From: CALKCV01 sp964609515
GTDB lineage: Bacteria > Cyanobacteriota > Cyanobacteriia > Cyanobacteriales > Microcoleaceae
Length of the DNA: 64,000 nucleotides
Assembly: GCA_964609515.1 (NCBI GenBank)
Contig: CAZSTZ010000005.1
Location: 8,775 to 72,774, forward strand
Reading direction: 5' to 3'
Shown: positions 49,758 to 58,265 of the stretch, piece by piece
How the letters are laid out: each line of letters opens with the position of its first letter
Position numbering within the stretch: position 1 is the first letter of the stretch
Made by a program: the position numbers and the translations under genes
Notes under the pieces: generated by a model
What the model saw: only the letters and a program-made list of their open reading frames with translations
Database searches by the model: none
Told to the model about the DNA's origin: nothing

Positions 49758-50855
49758 TCAAACTGGAAGATAAACTCGTACCGTAGTTTGTCGGTGGGGA
49801 ACGCTTTCAATAGTTAATTTTCCTCCAAATATTTCGGCGATATATTTAGCTAAAATCAAACCCAATCCGGTGCCTTGCTGTTCGTAAAGTTTGCGCTCGA
49901 ATTGCATATAAGCTCCTATTCTAGAAATTTGCTCTGGTGTCATGCCTCTGCCCTGGTTAGTGACTGATAGCATAAACGTGTCTTCTGCCACAGAAGTAGA
50001 GAGAATAACAGGAGTGCCCTTTGCAGAGAATTTAAAAGCATTATCTAACAATTCTTCAACTATTTTAATCAGTCGATTTTCGGCAATAGAAACCGTATAA
50101 TCTTGGATATTTATCTGCAAATCTTGTTCTCTTTCAGCTTGTTTTGCTTGTTGCATGGCGCGGTATTGAACAACGGGTTCTAGAGAGTAAGTTTTAGATT
50201 GACGGATAGCTGCAACTCGTTCTGGGTTTTGGGCTATTAACTCAAGTTCTGCATAGAGCAAAAAGTTCTGAATTAAGCGATATAAGCGCTTGCCACCCGA
50301 TAATATTTCTTCCAACATTTCCCTAACTTCATGTGGTTCTAATTCTTCAAATTGATGAAGCAAAACTTCTGTAAAACCCATAATGCCATTGAGAGGGGTT
50401 CGCAGTTCGTGAGGTAAAGAATGAATGATATTGCTGCGCAACTCTTCGAGTTTTTCTTGGGATTGTTTGTGAAAGGTTGCGTGTTTTTCCAGACGAGTAC
50501 CGATGGCCGCCATTAATTCCTTAGCCGTACAAGGTTTTACCAAATAATCATCGGCCCCTAATTCCATTCCTTTTCGGGTATCCGCTCTTTCGGCTTTAGC
50601 TGTCAAAAATAGAAAGGGAATTGTAGCTGTTGCTGCCTGGGAATGTAATGCTTGTAAAACTCCATAACCATCAATTTCTGGCATCATTACGTCGCATAAA
50701 ATTAAATCTGGCAAAATTTCTGTTGCTAATTTGATTCCTACTTTTCCATTTTCTGCGCCAAAAGCTTCAAAGTCCTCAGCATCTAGCAAGTCTAAAATAT
50801 TTTCTCTGATAGATTCTTCATCTTCAATTACTAATATTTTTTTCATTTCCCACAT
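49758..50855 (-). CDS. Hybrid response regulator-histidine kinase (REC-HisKA-HATPase)
   Basis: 365 residues. N-terminal receiver with MKKILVIEDEESIREN, phospho-acceptor LILCDVMMPEIDG, and YLVKPCTAKEL. It is followed by HisKA with His in HSLPHELRTPLNGIMGF and HATPase with VEELLDNAFKFSAKGTP, VTNQGRGMTPEQ and GTGLGLILAKYIAE. The receiver in front of a kinase suggests it is controlled by another phosphotransfer protein. ATG at 50855, or more likely 50846 (MKKILVIEDE). It lies 73 bp after the next sensor kinase, in the same direction, so they are probably cotranscribed. The mys operon diverges from this pair. Confidence 0.9.
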   Translation of the reverse strand: MWEMKKILVIEDEESIRENILDLLDAEDFEAFGAENGKVGIKLATEILPDLILCDVMMPEIDGYGVLQALHSQAATATIPFLFLTAKAERADTRKGMELGADDYLVKPCTAKELMAAIGTRLEKHATFHKQSQEKLEELRSNIIHSLPHELRTPLNGIMGFTEVLLHQFEELEPHEVREMLEEILSGGKRLYRLIQNFLLYAELELIAQNPERVAAIRQSKTYSLEPVVQYRAMQQAKQAEREQDLQINIQDYTVSIAENRLIKIVEELLDNAFKFSAKGTPVILSTSVAEDTFMLSVTNQGRGMTPEQISRIGAYMQFERKLYEQQGTGLGLILAKYIAEIFGGKLTIESVPHRQTTVRVYLPV

Positions 50856-50928
50856 TGTTAATTATTAATTGTTAATTGTTAATCGACATAGCATTTATAG
50901 TTTTGATAACGGGAATGTTTTCGGTAAC

Positions 50929-50972
50929 CTATTCCCCATTTTCCATTCCCCATTCCCCATTCCCTATTCCCC
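50929..50972. repeat. CCCCATTCCC heptamer array at the sensor kinase stop
   Basis: Tandem ATTCCCC/ATTCCCT units; read on the minus strand they encode the last 12 residues of the kinase and its TAG stop. Confidence 0.92.
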
Positions 50973-52506
50973 AATTTAAAGGTAATTTAACTGTAACTAT
51001 TGTACCTACATCCACTTCACTTTCTACTGTAATTTGACCTCCATGCAGATCTACTAAAGCCCGGACAATTGCCAAGCCCAGACCAGTGCCAGATATTGTA
51101 CCAACATTTGATGCCCGAAAGAAAGTCTCAAAAAGTTGTTTTTGTTCCTCTGGAGGAATGCCAATTCCCCGATCGCGAATCTTAAAAATAGCTACTCCAT
51201 TCTTTTGGGAGTCGAGGGAGGCGACGCAATTTACTTCAAAGTCGATCGCCTCTTCAACTGGGGAGTATTTAAGAGCATTTGAGAGTAAATGGCTGAAAAT
51301 TTGTTTTAGCAATTCGGCATCCATTTCTACTGTAGGAATATTGCCATGATAGCTAAATCGAATTAGGCGATTATTAACATAACTTTTCCATTCTTCTAGC
51401 AGAGTACGACAAAATGCTTCTAAATTCAAAGGCTCCGGTTTCAATTGAAATTTTCCCGCTTCTGCTTTGCCAATAACTAAGACTTCATCTAATAACTCAG
51501 TCAGGCGGTTAATCGCACTTTTAATTCGGTGAAAATGAGTTTTTTTTCGTTCTTCAGACCATTGATGACTATAAGTTTCCAGCAAGCCTGAAGATAATAA
51601 AATTGTACTCAGAGGAGTGCGAAATTCGTGGGAAACCATTGTCACAAATTTAGATTTCATTTGGGCAAGTTCTCTTTCTTTGGGCTCCTGGTTCGTTGTG
51701 GCTTCGGAGGAAAAAATTCCTTGAGATTCGATATTTTCTGTGGGTACTAAGGGGCGATGGCTTACCTCCCTTGCTTTGGCAATTAGCATCGCTACTTCTC
51801 CCTTTTCGTTTTTGATTGGTATCAGAAAAAAATCAACAGTTTTTACGAGCTTTTTCGCAGAAAATATATCGATTTCATAGCTAACCTTTTCTCCATTTGC
51901 TGCTTTATTAAATGCATTTTTCAATTTTTTTTTATTAGCTAAAGATTGATGAAAAATTGGTATTTCCCATAAATAAAATCCCTCGATTTCTTTTGGCGAA
52001 AAACCGGAAAAATCGAGAATGTTATGATTAATTTTAGAGACGATGCCATCGGGGGTTAATAACAGAATAAAATCTAAACTTTGGTCAAAAATTGCCTGAA
52101 AGCGGCGATCGCTCTCTTGCCGCAACCGCCAACTGCGGGAAAATTCCATTGCATAGCGAAGCGATCGCCCTAATAATTCTGGCGTAATTTGCCCTTGGAT
52201 TAAATAATCTTGCGCCCCTAATTTTAATGTTTCTTTGGCGAGTGGTTCGCGCTCTTTATCTGCGATGGTTATTATTAGTATTTCCCGAGTTACTTCCAGC
52301 AAGCGACTTAAAGTTGTTAATCCCTGACTATCTGGCAGAAACAAATCGAGCAAAACCACATCGAAGGGGCGATCGCTCAATTCTTTTACGGCTTCTTCTA
52401 ATGATTTTACCGGCACTATTTCCTTCTGAAAACTATTTACCTTGAACAGTAGTTCTTCCAGCAAATTTTCAGTATTATTTTCTACTAGCAATATTTTGAT
52501 TGTCAT
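50929..52506 (-). CDS. Hybrid sensor kinase (REC-PAS-HisKA-HATPase)
   Basis: 525 residues. Receiver at about 1-125 (ILLVENNTENLLEELL, phospho-acceptor VVLLDLFLPDSQG, YLIQGQITPELL). Then PAS at about 135-255 (RFQAIFDQSLDFILLLTPDG, NILDFSGFSPKEIEG), HisKA with SKFVTMVSHEFRTPLSTIL, and HATPase with FSHLLSNALKYSP, IRDRGIGIPPEE and GTGLGLAIVRALVD. No membrane segments. The C terminus is WGIGNGEWGMENGE, translated from a heptamer repeat. The gene diverges from mysA across 598 bp. Its signal is unknown. Confidence 0.9.
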   Translation of the reverse strand: MTIKILLVENNTENLLEELLFKVNSFQKEIVPVKSLEEAVKELSDRPFDVVLLDLFLPDSQGLTTLSRLLEVTREILIITIADKEREPLAKETLKLGAQDYLIQGQITPELLGRSLRYAMEFSRSWRLRQESDRRFQAIFDQSLDFILLLTPDGIVSKINHNILDFSGFSPKEIEGFYLWEIPIFHQSLANKKKLKNAFNKAANGEKVSYEIDIFSAKKLVKTVDFFLIPIKNEKGEVAMLIAKAREVSHRPLVPTENIESQGIFSSEATTNQEPKERELAQMKSKFVTMVSHEFRTPLSTILLSSGLLETYSHQWSEERKKTHFHRIKSAINRLTELLDEVLVIGKAEAGKFQLKPEPLNLEAFCRTLLEEWKSYVNNRLIRFSYHGNIPTVEMDAELLKQIFSHLLSNALKYSPVEEAIDFEVNCVASLDSQKNGVAIFKIRDRGIGIPPEEQKQLFETFFRASNVGTISGTGLGLAIVRALVDLHGGQITVESEVDVGTIVTVKLPLNWGIGNGEWGMENGE

Positions 52507-53104
52507 GTTTTTACCAGAGCTAAGAAATCTCGATCGCGTTCTGATTCTCTATAAGCATTACTACATAGCATTTTTATTAGATTTTGAAGAGCCCTCGTAA
52601 TTTATTTACTTGTTTTTTAACATTGATTTAGATTAATAAACATAAATTTAACAAAAACTGAGACGGTTAAAGGTTATACTGATCTAGGCAAATGAAATCA
52701 AGCGATTATGGCCATATTCAGGAAGAAGGCCAAAACCGATGGAATCTTAATGGCGATTAATCGCGCGGTACAGTCACAGTGAAGCTCTAAAAGCGATGTT
52801 ACTAAAAAAACTAGCGAACGAAAACCCCTTAAACCCAGACCAAAAAGTCAATCACGGGAGCAATCTAAAATGGAAGCCAGGAGATAAATACGACCACATA
52901 TTTTCCACAACCAAAATACTTAGAGGTAGAACCGCGACGCAACCGGAATAGAAATAAACCCCACTTAAGAAAAGACATAAAAGTGGGAGTTATTACTTTG
53001 ACAATCTCGAAGCAAATTTCAATTGTCAAAATTTATTTGCTGGCTATAAGCCAAGTTCCAGCAACTATTCTTTTTGCGTTTTTTAATCTACAAGGTGAAA
53101 CCAA
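52507..53104. promoter_or_regulatory. 598-bp divergent region between sensor kinase and mysA
   Basis: The likely mysA promoter region. A TATACT hexamer (52674-52679) is a possible -10, with no clear -35. A 51-codon open frame from ATG 52796 (KLANENPLNPDQKVNHGSN start) is visible, but nothing in it is recognised. Near 53041-53104 an AAGGTGAAACCAA leader supplies the mysA ribosome-binding site. No UV-response element could be identified by eye. Confidence 0.45.
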
Positions 53105-54346
53105 ATGAGTAACATTGAAGCCAAACTAGAGTCTTCCGAAACAGCTTTTCATGTAGAAGCTTACGAAAAAATCGAATACAGTCTCGTTTATGTCAACGGA
53201 GTATTCGACACCCAAAACTCAGAATTAGCAGACTGCTACCAAAAATACGGGCGCTGCCTGGCAGTAATAGACGCTAACGTAAATCGCCTTTACGGAAAAC
53301 AACTTCAATCTTATTTCCAACATTACAAGATTGACCTGAAAGTTTTTCCGATTTCGATTCCCGAAACTGCTAAAAATATCTCGTCTTTCGAGAAAATTGT
53401 GGATGCTTTTGCGGACTTTGGCTTAGTTCGCACAGAACCAGTTTTAGTTATCGGTGGCGGTTTAATTACCGACGTGGCAGGGTTCGCTTGTGCGGCCTAC
53501 CGTCGCAGCAGCAACTATATCCGCATTCCCACTACTTTAATTGGTTTAATTGATGCTAGCGTGGCCATTAAAGTCGCGGTGAATCACAAAAAACTCAAAA
53601 ACCGCTTGGGGGCCTACCACGCTTACCAAAAGGGTTTTCTGGACTTCTCTTTCCTGCGCACTTTGCCAACGGCCGAAGTCCGCAACGGTATGGCAGAACT
53701 GCTAAAAATTGCCATCGTTGGCGAGGCCGAGGTCTTCGAGTTGTTGGAGAAATACGGCCAAGAACTGCTGGAGACCCATTTCGGCTTTCTTGATGGCACT
53801 CCCGAACTCCAAGAAATAGGTCACGAGGTCAATTATAAGGCCATTAAAAAGATGTTGGAGTTGGAAATTCCTAACTTGCAGGAATTGGACCTCGATCGCG
53901 TCATTGCCTACGGTCATACTTGGAGTCCGACCGTGGAGCTGGCTCCAAAGGTTCCTATCTATCACGGTCACGGGGTCAATATGGACATGGCCTTATCGGC
54001 AACGATCGCTGCCAAACGGGGTTATATCACTGTCGAAGAGCGCGATCGCATTCTGGGACTAATGAGCCGTATCGGCCTGTCCCTCGACCATCCTCTAATG
54101 GAAATCGACTTGCTGTGGAAGGCCACCGAGTCGATTATTCAGACCCGGGACGGCCTGCTACGGGCCGCCATGCCCCGGCCCATCGGCAGTTGCTTCTTTG
54201 TCAGCGATCTGACTCGCGACGAACTGGAAGAATGCTTGGCAGACCACAAGCGAATTTGTGCGGACTTGCCTCGCGGCGGAGAAGGGTTGGAAGTCTATAT
54301 GGGAACTGAAGAGCAAGAGCCTGTTTTGGCGGGGAGTTCTCGATAA
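53105..54346 (+). CDS. mysA: 2-demethyl-4-deoxygadusol synthase (mycosporine biosynthesis)
   Basis: 413 residues of the sugar-phosphate cyclase superfamily (dehydroquinate-synthase fold). In MAA biosynthesis it cyclises sedoheptulose 7-phosphate to demethyl-4-deoxygadusol, using NAD and a metal. Visible: GGGLITDVAGFACAAYRRSSNYIRIPTTLIGLIDASVAIKVAVNHKKLKNRLGAYHAYQ (NAD/active-site region), a metal-binding YGHTWSPTVEL and YHGHGVNMDMA histidine cluster, and RNGMAELLKIAIVGE. The order with mysB, mysC and mysD downstream supports DDGS over 2-epi-5-epi-valiolone synthase. Stop and mysB start share one base. Confidence 0.94.
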   Translation: MSNIEAKLESSETAFHVEAYEKIEYSLVYVNGVFDTQNSELADCYQKYGRCLAVIDANVNRLYGKQLQSYFQHYKIDLKVFPISIPETAKNISSFEKIVDAFADFGLVRTEPVLVIGGGLITDVAGFACAAYRRSSNYIRIPTTLIGLIDASVAIKVAVNHKKLKNRLGAYHAYQKGFLDFSFLRTLPTAEVRNGMAELLKIAIVGEAEVFELLEKYGQELLETHFGFLDGTPELQEIGHEVNYKAIKKMLELEIPNLQELDLDRVIAYGHTWSPTVELAPKVPIYHGHGVNMDMALSATIAAKRGYITVEERDRILGLMSRIGLSLDHPLMEIDLLWKATESIIQTRDGLLRAAMPRPIGSCFFVSDLTRDELEECLADHKRICADLPRGGEGLEVYMGTEEQEPVLAGSSR

Positions 54347-55194
54347 TGACACCAACCGTAGAACAGGCATCCTGCCTGTTACCAAACACTCCCAGGCCAG
54401 TTACGCCCCTGGGTATTCTGGTGGAAAAGCTGGAACGAGTCCTGGAGACGGCAAAACAAAACACAGTCCCACCGGAACTGGCGGCCTCTCTGCAAGAAGT
54501 TTACGAACTGGCAGCCGGTATCGATCCTTATCTGGAGGAGTGTACCACTGAGGAGTCCGCAGCTTTGGCAGCTTTGGCCAAAAAAACGAGCGCTGAAGAT
54601 TGGAGCAAGCGGTTTTCTGATGGGGAAACGGTGCGCCAGTTGGAACGGGAGATGCTGTCGGGACATATCGAGGCCCAGACTTTAAAGATGTTTGTCTGGA
54701 TGACTGGGGCCAAGCGCGTCTTGGAAATCGGTATGTTTACGGGATATTCGGCCCTGGCAATGGCAGAGGCATTGCCAGATAACGGGTATCTGGTTGCTTG
54801 TGAGGTAGATAGCTATGTAGCGGAATTTGCTAAAGCTTGTTTCGCAGAATCTTCTCACGGTGGGAAAATATCTGTAAAAGTAGCTCCGGCTCTGGATAGT
54901 TTGCGAGAGTTGGCTGAGGCTGGAGAAACTTTTGATTTGGTATTTATCGATGCAGATAAAAAAGAGTATGTCGATTATTTCGAGATACTTTTGGATAAGG
55001 GTTTGCTAACACCTGATGGGGTGATTTGCGTTGATAATACTTTGTTGCAAGGACAGCCCTATTTGCCTCCAGAAAAACGGACGGCAAATGGAGAGGCGAT
55101 CGCTCGCTTTAACCGAGTGGTAGCGGACGATCCGCGAGTAGAACAAGTTCTACTACCTTTGCGAGATGGCGTGACTATCGTCCGCCGCAAGTAA
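54346..55194 (+). CDS. mysB: O-methyltransferase (4-deoxygadusol synthesis)
   Basis: 282 residues, a class I SAM-dependent methyltransferase of the CCoAOMT kind. MysB methylates demethyl-4-deoxygadusol to 4-deoxygadusol. The SAM motif is RVLEIGMFTGYSALAMAEALP (about 124-144); further marks are FDLVFIDADKKEYVDYFEILLDKGLLTPDGVICVDNTLLQGQ, with a metal-binding D-D-N arrangement, and IARFNRVVADDPRVEQVLLPLRDGVTIVRR. The N-terminal residues VEQASCLLP come from an AACAGGC palindrome (54359-54381); the conserved part begins at about PRPVTPLGI. ATG at 54346 overlaps mysA. Confidence 0.94.
   Translation: MTPTVEQASCLLPNTPRPVTPLGILVEKLERVLETAKQNTVPPELAASLQEVYELAAGIDPYLEECTTEESAALAALAKKTSAEDWSKRFSDGETVRQLEREMLSGHIEAQTLKMFVWMTGAKRVLEIGMFTGYSALAMAEALPDNGYLVACEVDSYVAEFAKACFAESSHGGKISVKVAPALDSLRELAEAGETFDLVFIDADKKEYVDYFEILLDKGLLTPDGVICVDNTLLQGQPYLPPEKRTANGEAIARFNRVVADDPRVEQVLLPLRDGVTIVRRK
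54359..54381. repeat. In-frame AACAGGCATCCTGCCTGTT palindrome at the mysB start
   Basis: A complete 19-bp core (54362-54380) with GTAG before it lies 13 bases inside the mysB coding sequence. It could fold around the ribosome-binding region of mysB and influence its translation relative to mysA. Confidence 0.92.
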
Positions 55195-55203
55195 TTTAGG
55201 GGT

Positions 55204-55405
55204 CCAGAAACCAGGTTTCTTTGAGAAACCTGGTTTCTAAGATGCCTGCGGGCAAAAATAGGTAATGGGTAATGGGTAATAATAGTTTTTCGGGAACAGG
55301 CAGGATGCCTGTTCTACGGGGAAATTCATTACCTATTGCCTTGTTACTTGCATTTTAATTGCTCGATCGCAAGGGGAAGGGGAACAGGCAGGATGCCTGT
55401 TCTAC
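55204..55405. repeat. Repeat cluster between mysB and mysC
   Basis: The 242-bp gap holds an AGAAACCAGGTTTCT-type palindrome (55204-55238), GGTAATGGGTAATGG heptamers (55261-55280), and two AACAGGCAGGATGCCTGTTC palindromes (55295-55317 and 55383-55405). No gene is seen. Together these can form three strong hairpins in the operon mRNA. Confidence 0.9.
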
Positions 55406-55436
55406 GCGGAAATGTTTAATCTCATATAAAGAAAAA

Positions 55437-56780
55437 ATGGTTGCTTTATTCAAAAATCTCGGGGCTTTAACTTTGTTGTTAATAACATTACCCTTGAATT
55501 TACTCCTAGTTTTACCATCGCTACTCTGGAGTTTAATTACTTCCCCTTTCCAAAAAAAAGTCATTGCGGACAACCCCAAAAACATCTTAATTACTGGGGC
55601 AAAAATGACCAAATGCCTGCAACTAGCTCGCTTGTTTCACAAAGCAGGACACCGAGTTTTTCTCATAGAAACTGATAAATATTGGCTGTCGGGGCATAGA
55701 TTTTCCCAAGCAGTTCAAGGTTTCTATACGGTGGCGGCACCGGAAAAAAACCCAGAAGGTTACTGTCAAGAAATCTTAGATATTGTCAAACGGGAAAACA
55801 TCGATGTTTTTATTCCCGTATCGAGTCCGGTTGCTAGCTATTACGACTCTCTGGTAAAAAAATTAATCTCTCAGGAAGGGATTAACTGCGAATGTATTAA
55901 CTTCGACCCAGAAATAACCGAACTCTTAGATAATAAATTTACATTTATCGAAAAAGTTCGCGAATTAGGTTTATCTGCCCCCAAATCTTTTTTAATTACA
56001 GAACCGGAACAAGTCTTAAATTTTGACTTTGCCGCCGATGGCAGTAAATACATTCTCAAAAGCATTCCTTATGATTCTTTTCACCGTTTAGATTTAACTA
56101 AACTGCCTTTAGCTTCCAGAGAGGAAATGGAGAAATTTGTTAAGGGTTTGCCAATTAGTAAAGAGAAACCCTGGATAATGCAGGAATTTATTAAGGGTAA
56201 AGAATATTGCACTCACAGTACGGTAAGAAAGGGAATAGTTAGACTGCATTGTTGTTCGAGTTCTTCTCCATTTCAAGTCAATTACGAACGGGTGGATAAC
56301 CCGGAAATATTGCAATGGGTGAAAGAGTTTGTTAAAGCTTTAAATCTCACCGGACAAATTTCTTTTGATTTTCTTCAAGCAGAAGATGGAAAGGTTTATC
56401 CAGTAGAATGCAACCCCCGGACTCATTCTGCAATTACGATGTTTCACGACCATCCGGGGGTGGCGGATGCTTATTTAAAAGATGCTAAAGATGAGAACGA
56501 AGGGCATATCGAACCTTTGCCAAATAGCAAGCCGACTTATTGGTTATATCACGAACTTTGGCGGTTAACGGAGATTCGTTCTTGGGGTCAATTAAAGGGG
56601 TGGATAAATAAGATGGTTAAGGGTACCGATGCGATGTTTGAGGTGGAGGATCCTTTGCCTTTTTTAATGGTCCCCCACTGGCAAATTACTTTACTGTTGC
56701 TGAAGAATTTGTGGCAGTTAAAAGGTTGGGTGAGGATTGATTTTAATATTGGTAAATTGGTGGAGTTGGGAGGAGATTAA
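55437..56780 (+). CDS. mysC: ATP-grasp ligase, mycosporine-glycine synthase
   Basis: 447 residues. MysC ligates glycine to 4-deoxygadusol to give mycosporine-glycine. An N-terminal hydrophobic stretch (ALFKNLGALTLLLITLPLNLLLVLPSLLWSLI, about 3-34) suggests membrane anchoring. It is followed by NILITGAKMTKCLQLARLFHKAGHRVFLIE, YWLSGHRFSQAVQGFYTVAAP, and the ATP-grasp core with KPWIMQEFIKGKEYCTHSTVR and FDFLQAEDGKVYPVECNPRTHSAITMF. I start it at ATG 55437; an open frame 78 bases further upstream runs through the palindromic repeat (KGNRQDACSTRK) and is not conserved sequence. No strong Shine-Dalgarno. Confidence 0.93.
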   Translation: MVALFKNLGALTLLLITLPLNLLLVLPSLLWSLITSPFQKKVIADNPKNILITGAKMTKCLQLARLFHKAGHRVFLIETDKYWLSGHRFSQAVQGFYTVAAPEKNPEGYCQEILDIVKRENIDVFIPVSSPVASYYDSLVKKLISQEGINCECINFDPEITELLDNKFTFIEKVRELGLSAPKSFLITEPEQVLNFDFAADGSKYILKSIPYDSFHRLDLTKLPLASREEMEKFVKGLPISKEKPWIMQEFIKGKEYCTHSTVRKGIVRLHCCSSSSPFQVNYERVDNPEILQWVKEFVKALNLTGQISFDFLQAEDGKVYPVECNPRTHSAITMFHDHPGVADAYLKDAKDENEGHIEPLPNSKPTYWLYHELWRLTEIRSWGQLKGWINKMVKGTDAMFEVEDPLPFLMVPHWQITLLLLKNLWQLKGWVRIDFNIGKLVELGGD

Positions 56781-56805
56781 ATCGTTTTGCCTGTTATTTA
56801 TGCCT

Positions 56806-56832
56806 GTAGAACAGGCATCCTGCCTGTTCTAC
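56806..56832. repeat. 27-bp GTAGAACAGGCATCCTGCC palindrome between mysC and the symporter
   Basis: A perfect 27-bp palindrome GTAGAACAGGC...GCCTGTTCTAC in the 66-bp gap, 15 bases before the symporter ATG. It lies close to the ribosome-binding site, so it may lower translation of the symporter or separate two mRNA segments. Confidence 0.93.
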
Positions 56833-56846
56833 GGGGAAAGCCTATT

Positions 56847-58265
56847 ATGGATAAACAAATTTGGATTGCGATTACTTTCATTACCTTTCTGCTGCTATTT
56901 ACAGTGGTAGGTATTTACTCGGCAACCCAAAAGGAAAATACGACTACAGATTATTTACTTGCCAGCAGAAAAGTCAATCCCTGGATGACGGCGCTTTCGG
57001 CAATGGCAACCGGTCAGAGCGGGTTATTATTTATCGGTAACGTTGGTTTTGCTTATAAAGTGGGAGTTTCGGCAATTTGGATACCGGTTGCTTGGGCGGT
57101 GGGAGATTATCTCGCTTGGTGGTTGGTGTTTAAAAGGTTGAGAGAGGTTTCCGAGAAGACAACTTCGGATACAGTGTCCTCATTTTTGGGTGACGGCAAA
57201 ACCAGAGGACGTTGGATAGTAGTTATTTCGGCATTAATTACGATCGCCTTTCTCGGTTCCTACGCCGCCGCCCAACTGGTAGCCGGCAGTAAAGCGCTAA
57301 ATGCAGTTTTTGGCTGGAACTATCAACTCGGAATTATCGTAGGGGCCGTTATTGTGGTTATCTACTGTTTTTCTGGGGGCATCCGCGCTTCTATTTGGAC
57401 GGACTCGGTGCAGGCTATTTTGATGATTGGTTCTCTGGTATTGTTATGTACGGTGGGAATTGTAGCTTGCGGCGGGTTGGGAGAACTTTGGGCGAAACTC
57501 AATGAAATTGACCCGAGTTTGACCGAGTGGGTATCTTCTGATAAACAATGGGGATTTTTGCCCTACTGTTTGGGGTGGGTAGTAGCGGGGTTTGGTGCCG
57601 TAGGTCAACCTCATATTTTAGTGCGGGGAATGGCGATCGACTCGGCGGATAATATAGCTTTAGCTCGAAATATCAAATTTGCCTGCGCTCAAGTTACCTC
57701 TGCTGCTGCTTTTGGGGTAGGGTTAACGGCACGAGTGTTGCTGCCAGAGTTGATGAGTAACGGCGACCCGGAATTGGCATTGCCCTATTTATCTTTGGAA
57801 CTGCTGCCAGTAGTTTTGGTGGGGTTGATGTTGGCGGGGTTGTTTGCTGCAACTATTTCTACTGCAGACTCTCAGATTCTATCTTGTTCTGCGGCGCTGA
57901 CTCAAGATTTAGTTCCCAGTGCGGCGAATTCTTATAGAATGGCAAAGATAGGAACCTTGGTAGTGACGGCTATCGTGTTAGCGATCGCTCTAGCTGGAGA
58001 AAATAGCGTTTTTGCTTTAGTCATTTTCTCTTGGTCCGTGTTAGCTTGCGGTTTGGGGCCGTTATTGGTGTTGCGAGTTTGGGAACAACCGGTGAGAGTG
58101 CCAGTAGCGATCGCGATGATGGTTGTTGGCATTATTGTGGCGATAACTTGGAATTGGGGATTAAAATTATCCAGCGCTATTTATGAAGTGCTTCCAGGGA
58201 TGGCGGCAGGTTTTATTGTTTATGGGATAGGTCGTTTGGTCGCTAACTTAGGAAGAAAAAGATGA
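56847..58265 (+). CDS. Sodium:solute symporter in the mycosporine operon
   Basis: 472 residues with about 12-13 membrane segments, of the SSS family (PutP/PanF-like). Visible marks: DYLLASRKVNPWMTALSAMATGQSGLLFIGNVGFAY (first part of the Na+ site), DTVSSFLGDG, SGGIRASIWTDSVQAILMIG, PHILVRGMAIDSADNIALARNI, and the signature GLFAATISTADSQILSCSAALTQDL. I place the start at ATG 56847 (DKQIWIAITFITF); a TTG 60 bases upstream would run through the 27-bp repeat. Its stop overlaps the permease ATG by 4 bp. Between mysC and mysD it is a candidate transporter of an amino acid substrate or of the MAA (inference). Confidence 0.9.
   Translation: MDKQIWIAITFITFLLLFTVVGIYSATQKENTTTDYLLASRKVNPWMTALSAMATGQSGLLFIGNVGFAYKVGVSAIWIPVAWAVGDYLAWWLVFKRLREVSEKTTSDTVSSFLGDGKTRGRWIVVISALITIAFLGSYAAAQLVAGSKALNAVFGWNYQLGIIVGAVIVVIYCFSGGIRASIWTDSVQAILMIGSLVLLCTVGIVACGGLGELWAKLNEIDPSLTEWVSSDKQWGFLPYCLGWVVAGFGAVGQPHILVRGMAIDSADNIALARNIKFACAQVTSAAAFGVGLTARVLLPELMSNGDPELALPYLSLELLPVVLVGLMLAGLFAATISTADSQILSCSAALTQDLVPSAANSYRMAKIGTLVVTAIVLAIALAGENSVFALVIFSWSVLACGLGPLLVLRVWEQPVRVPVAIAMMVVGIIVAITWNWGLKLSSAIYEVLPGMAAGFIVYGIGRLVANLGRKR

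Noticed and set aside
52796..52951. 51-codon open frame upstream of mysA
   Set aside because: No recognisable ribosome-binding site or family; noted inside the intergenic entry but not called a gene.
55359..55436. 26-residue N-terminal extension of MysC
   Set aside because: The extension is translated repeat (NRQDACSTR) and not part of the family; the start at 55437 fits known MysC proteins.
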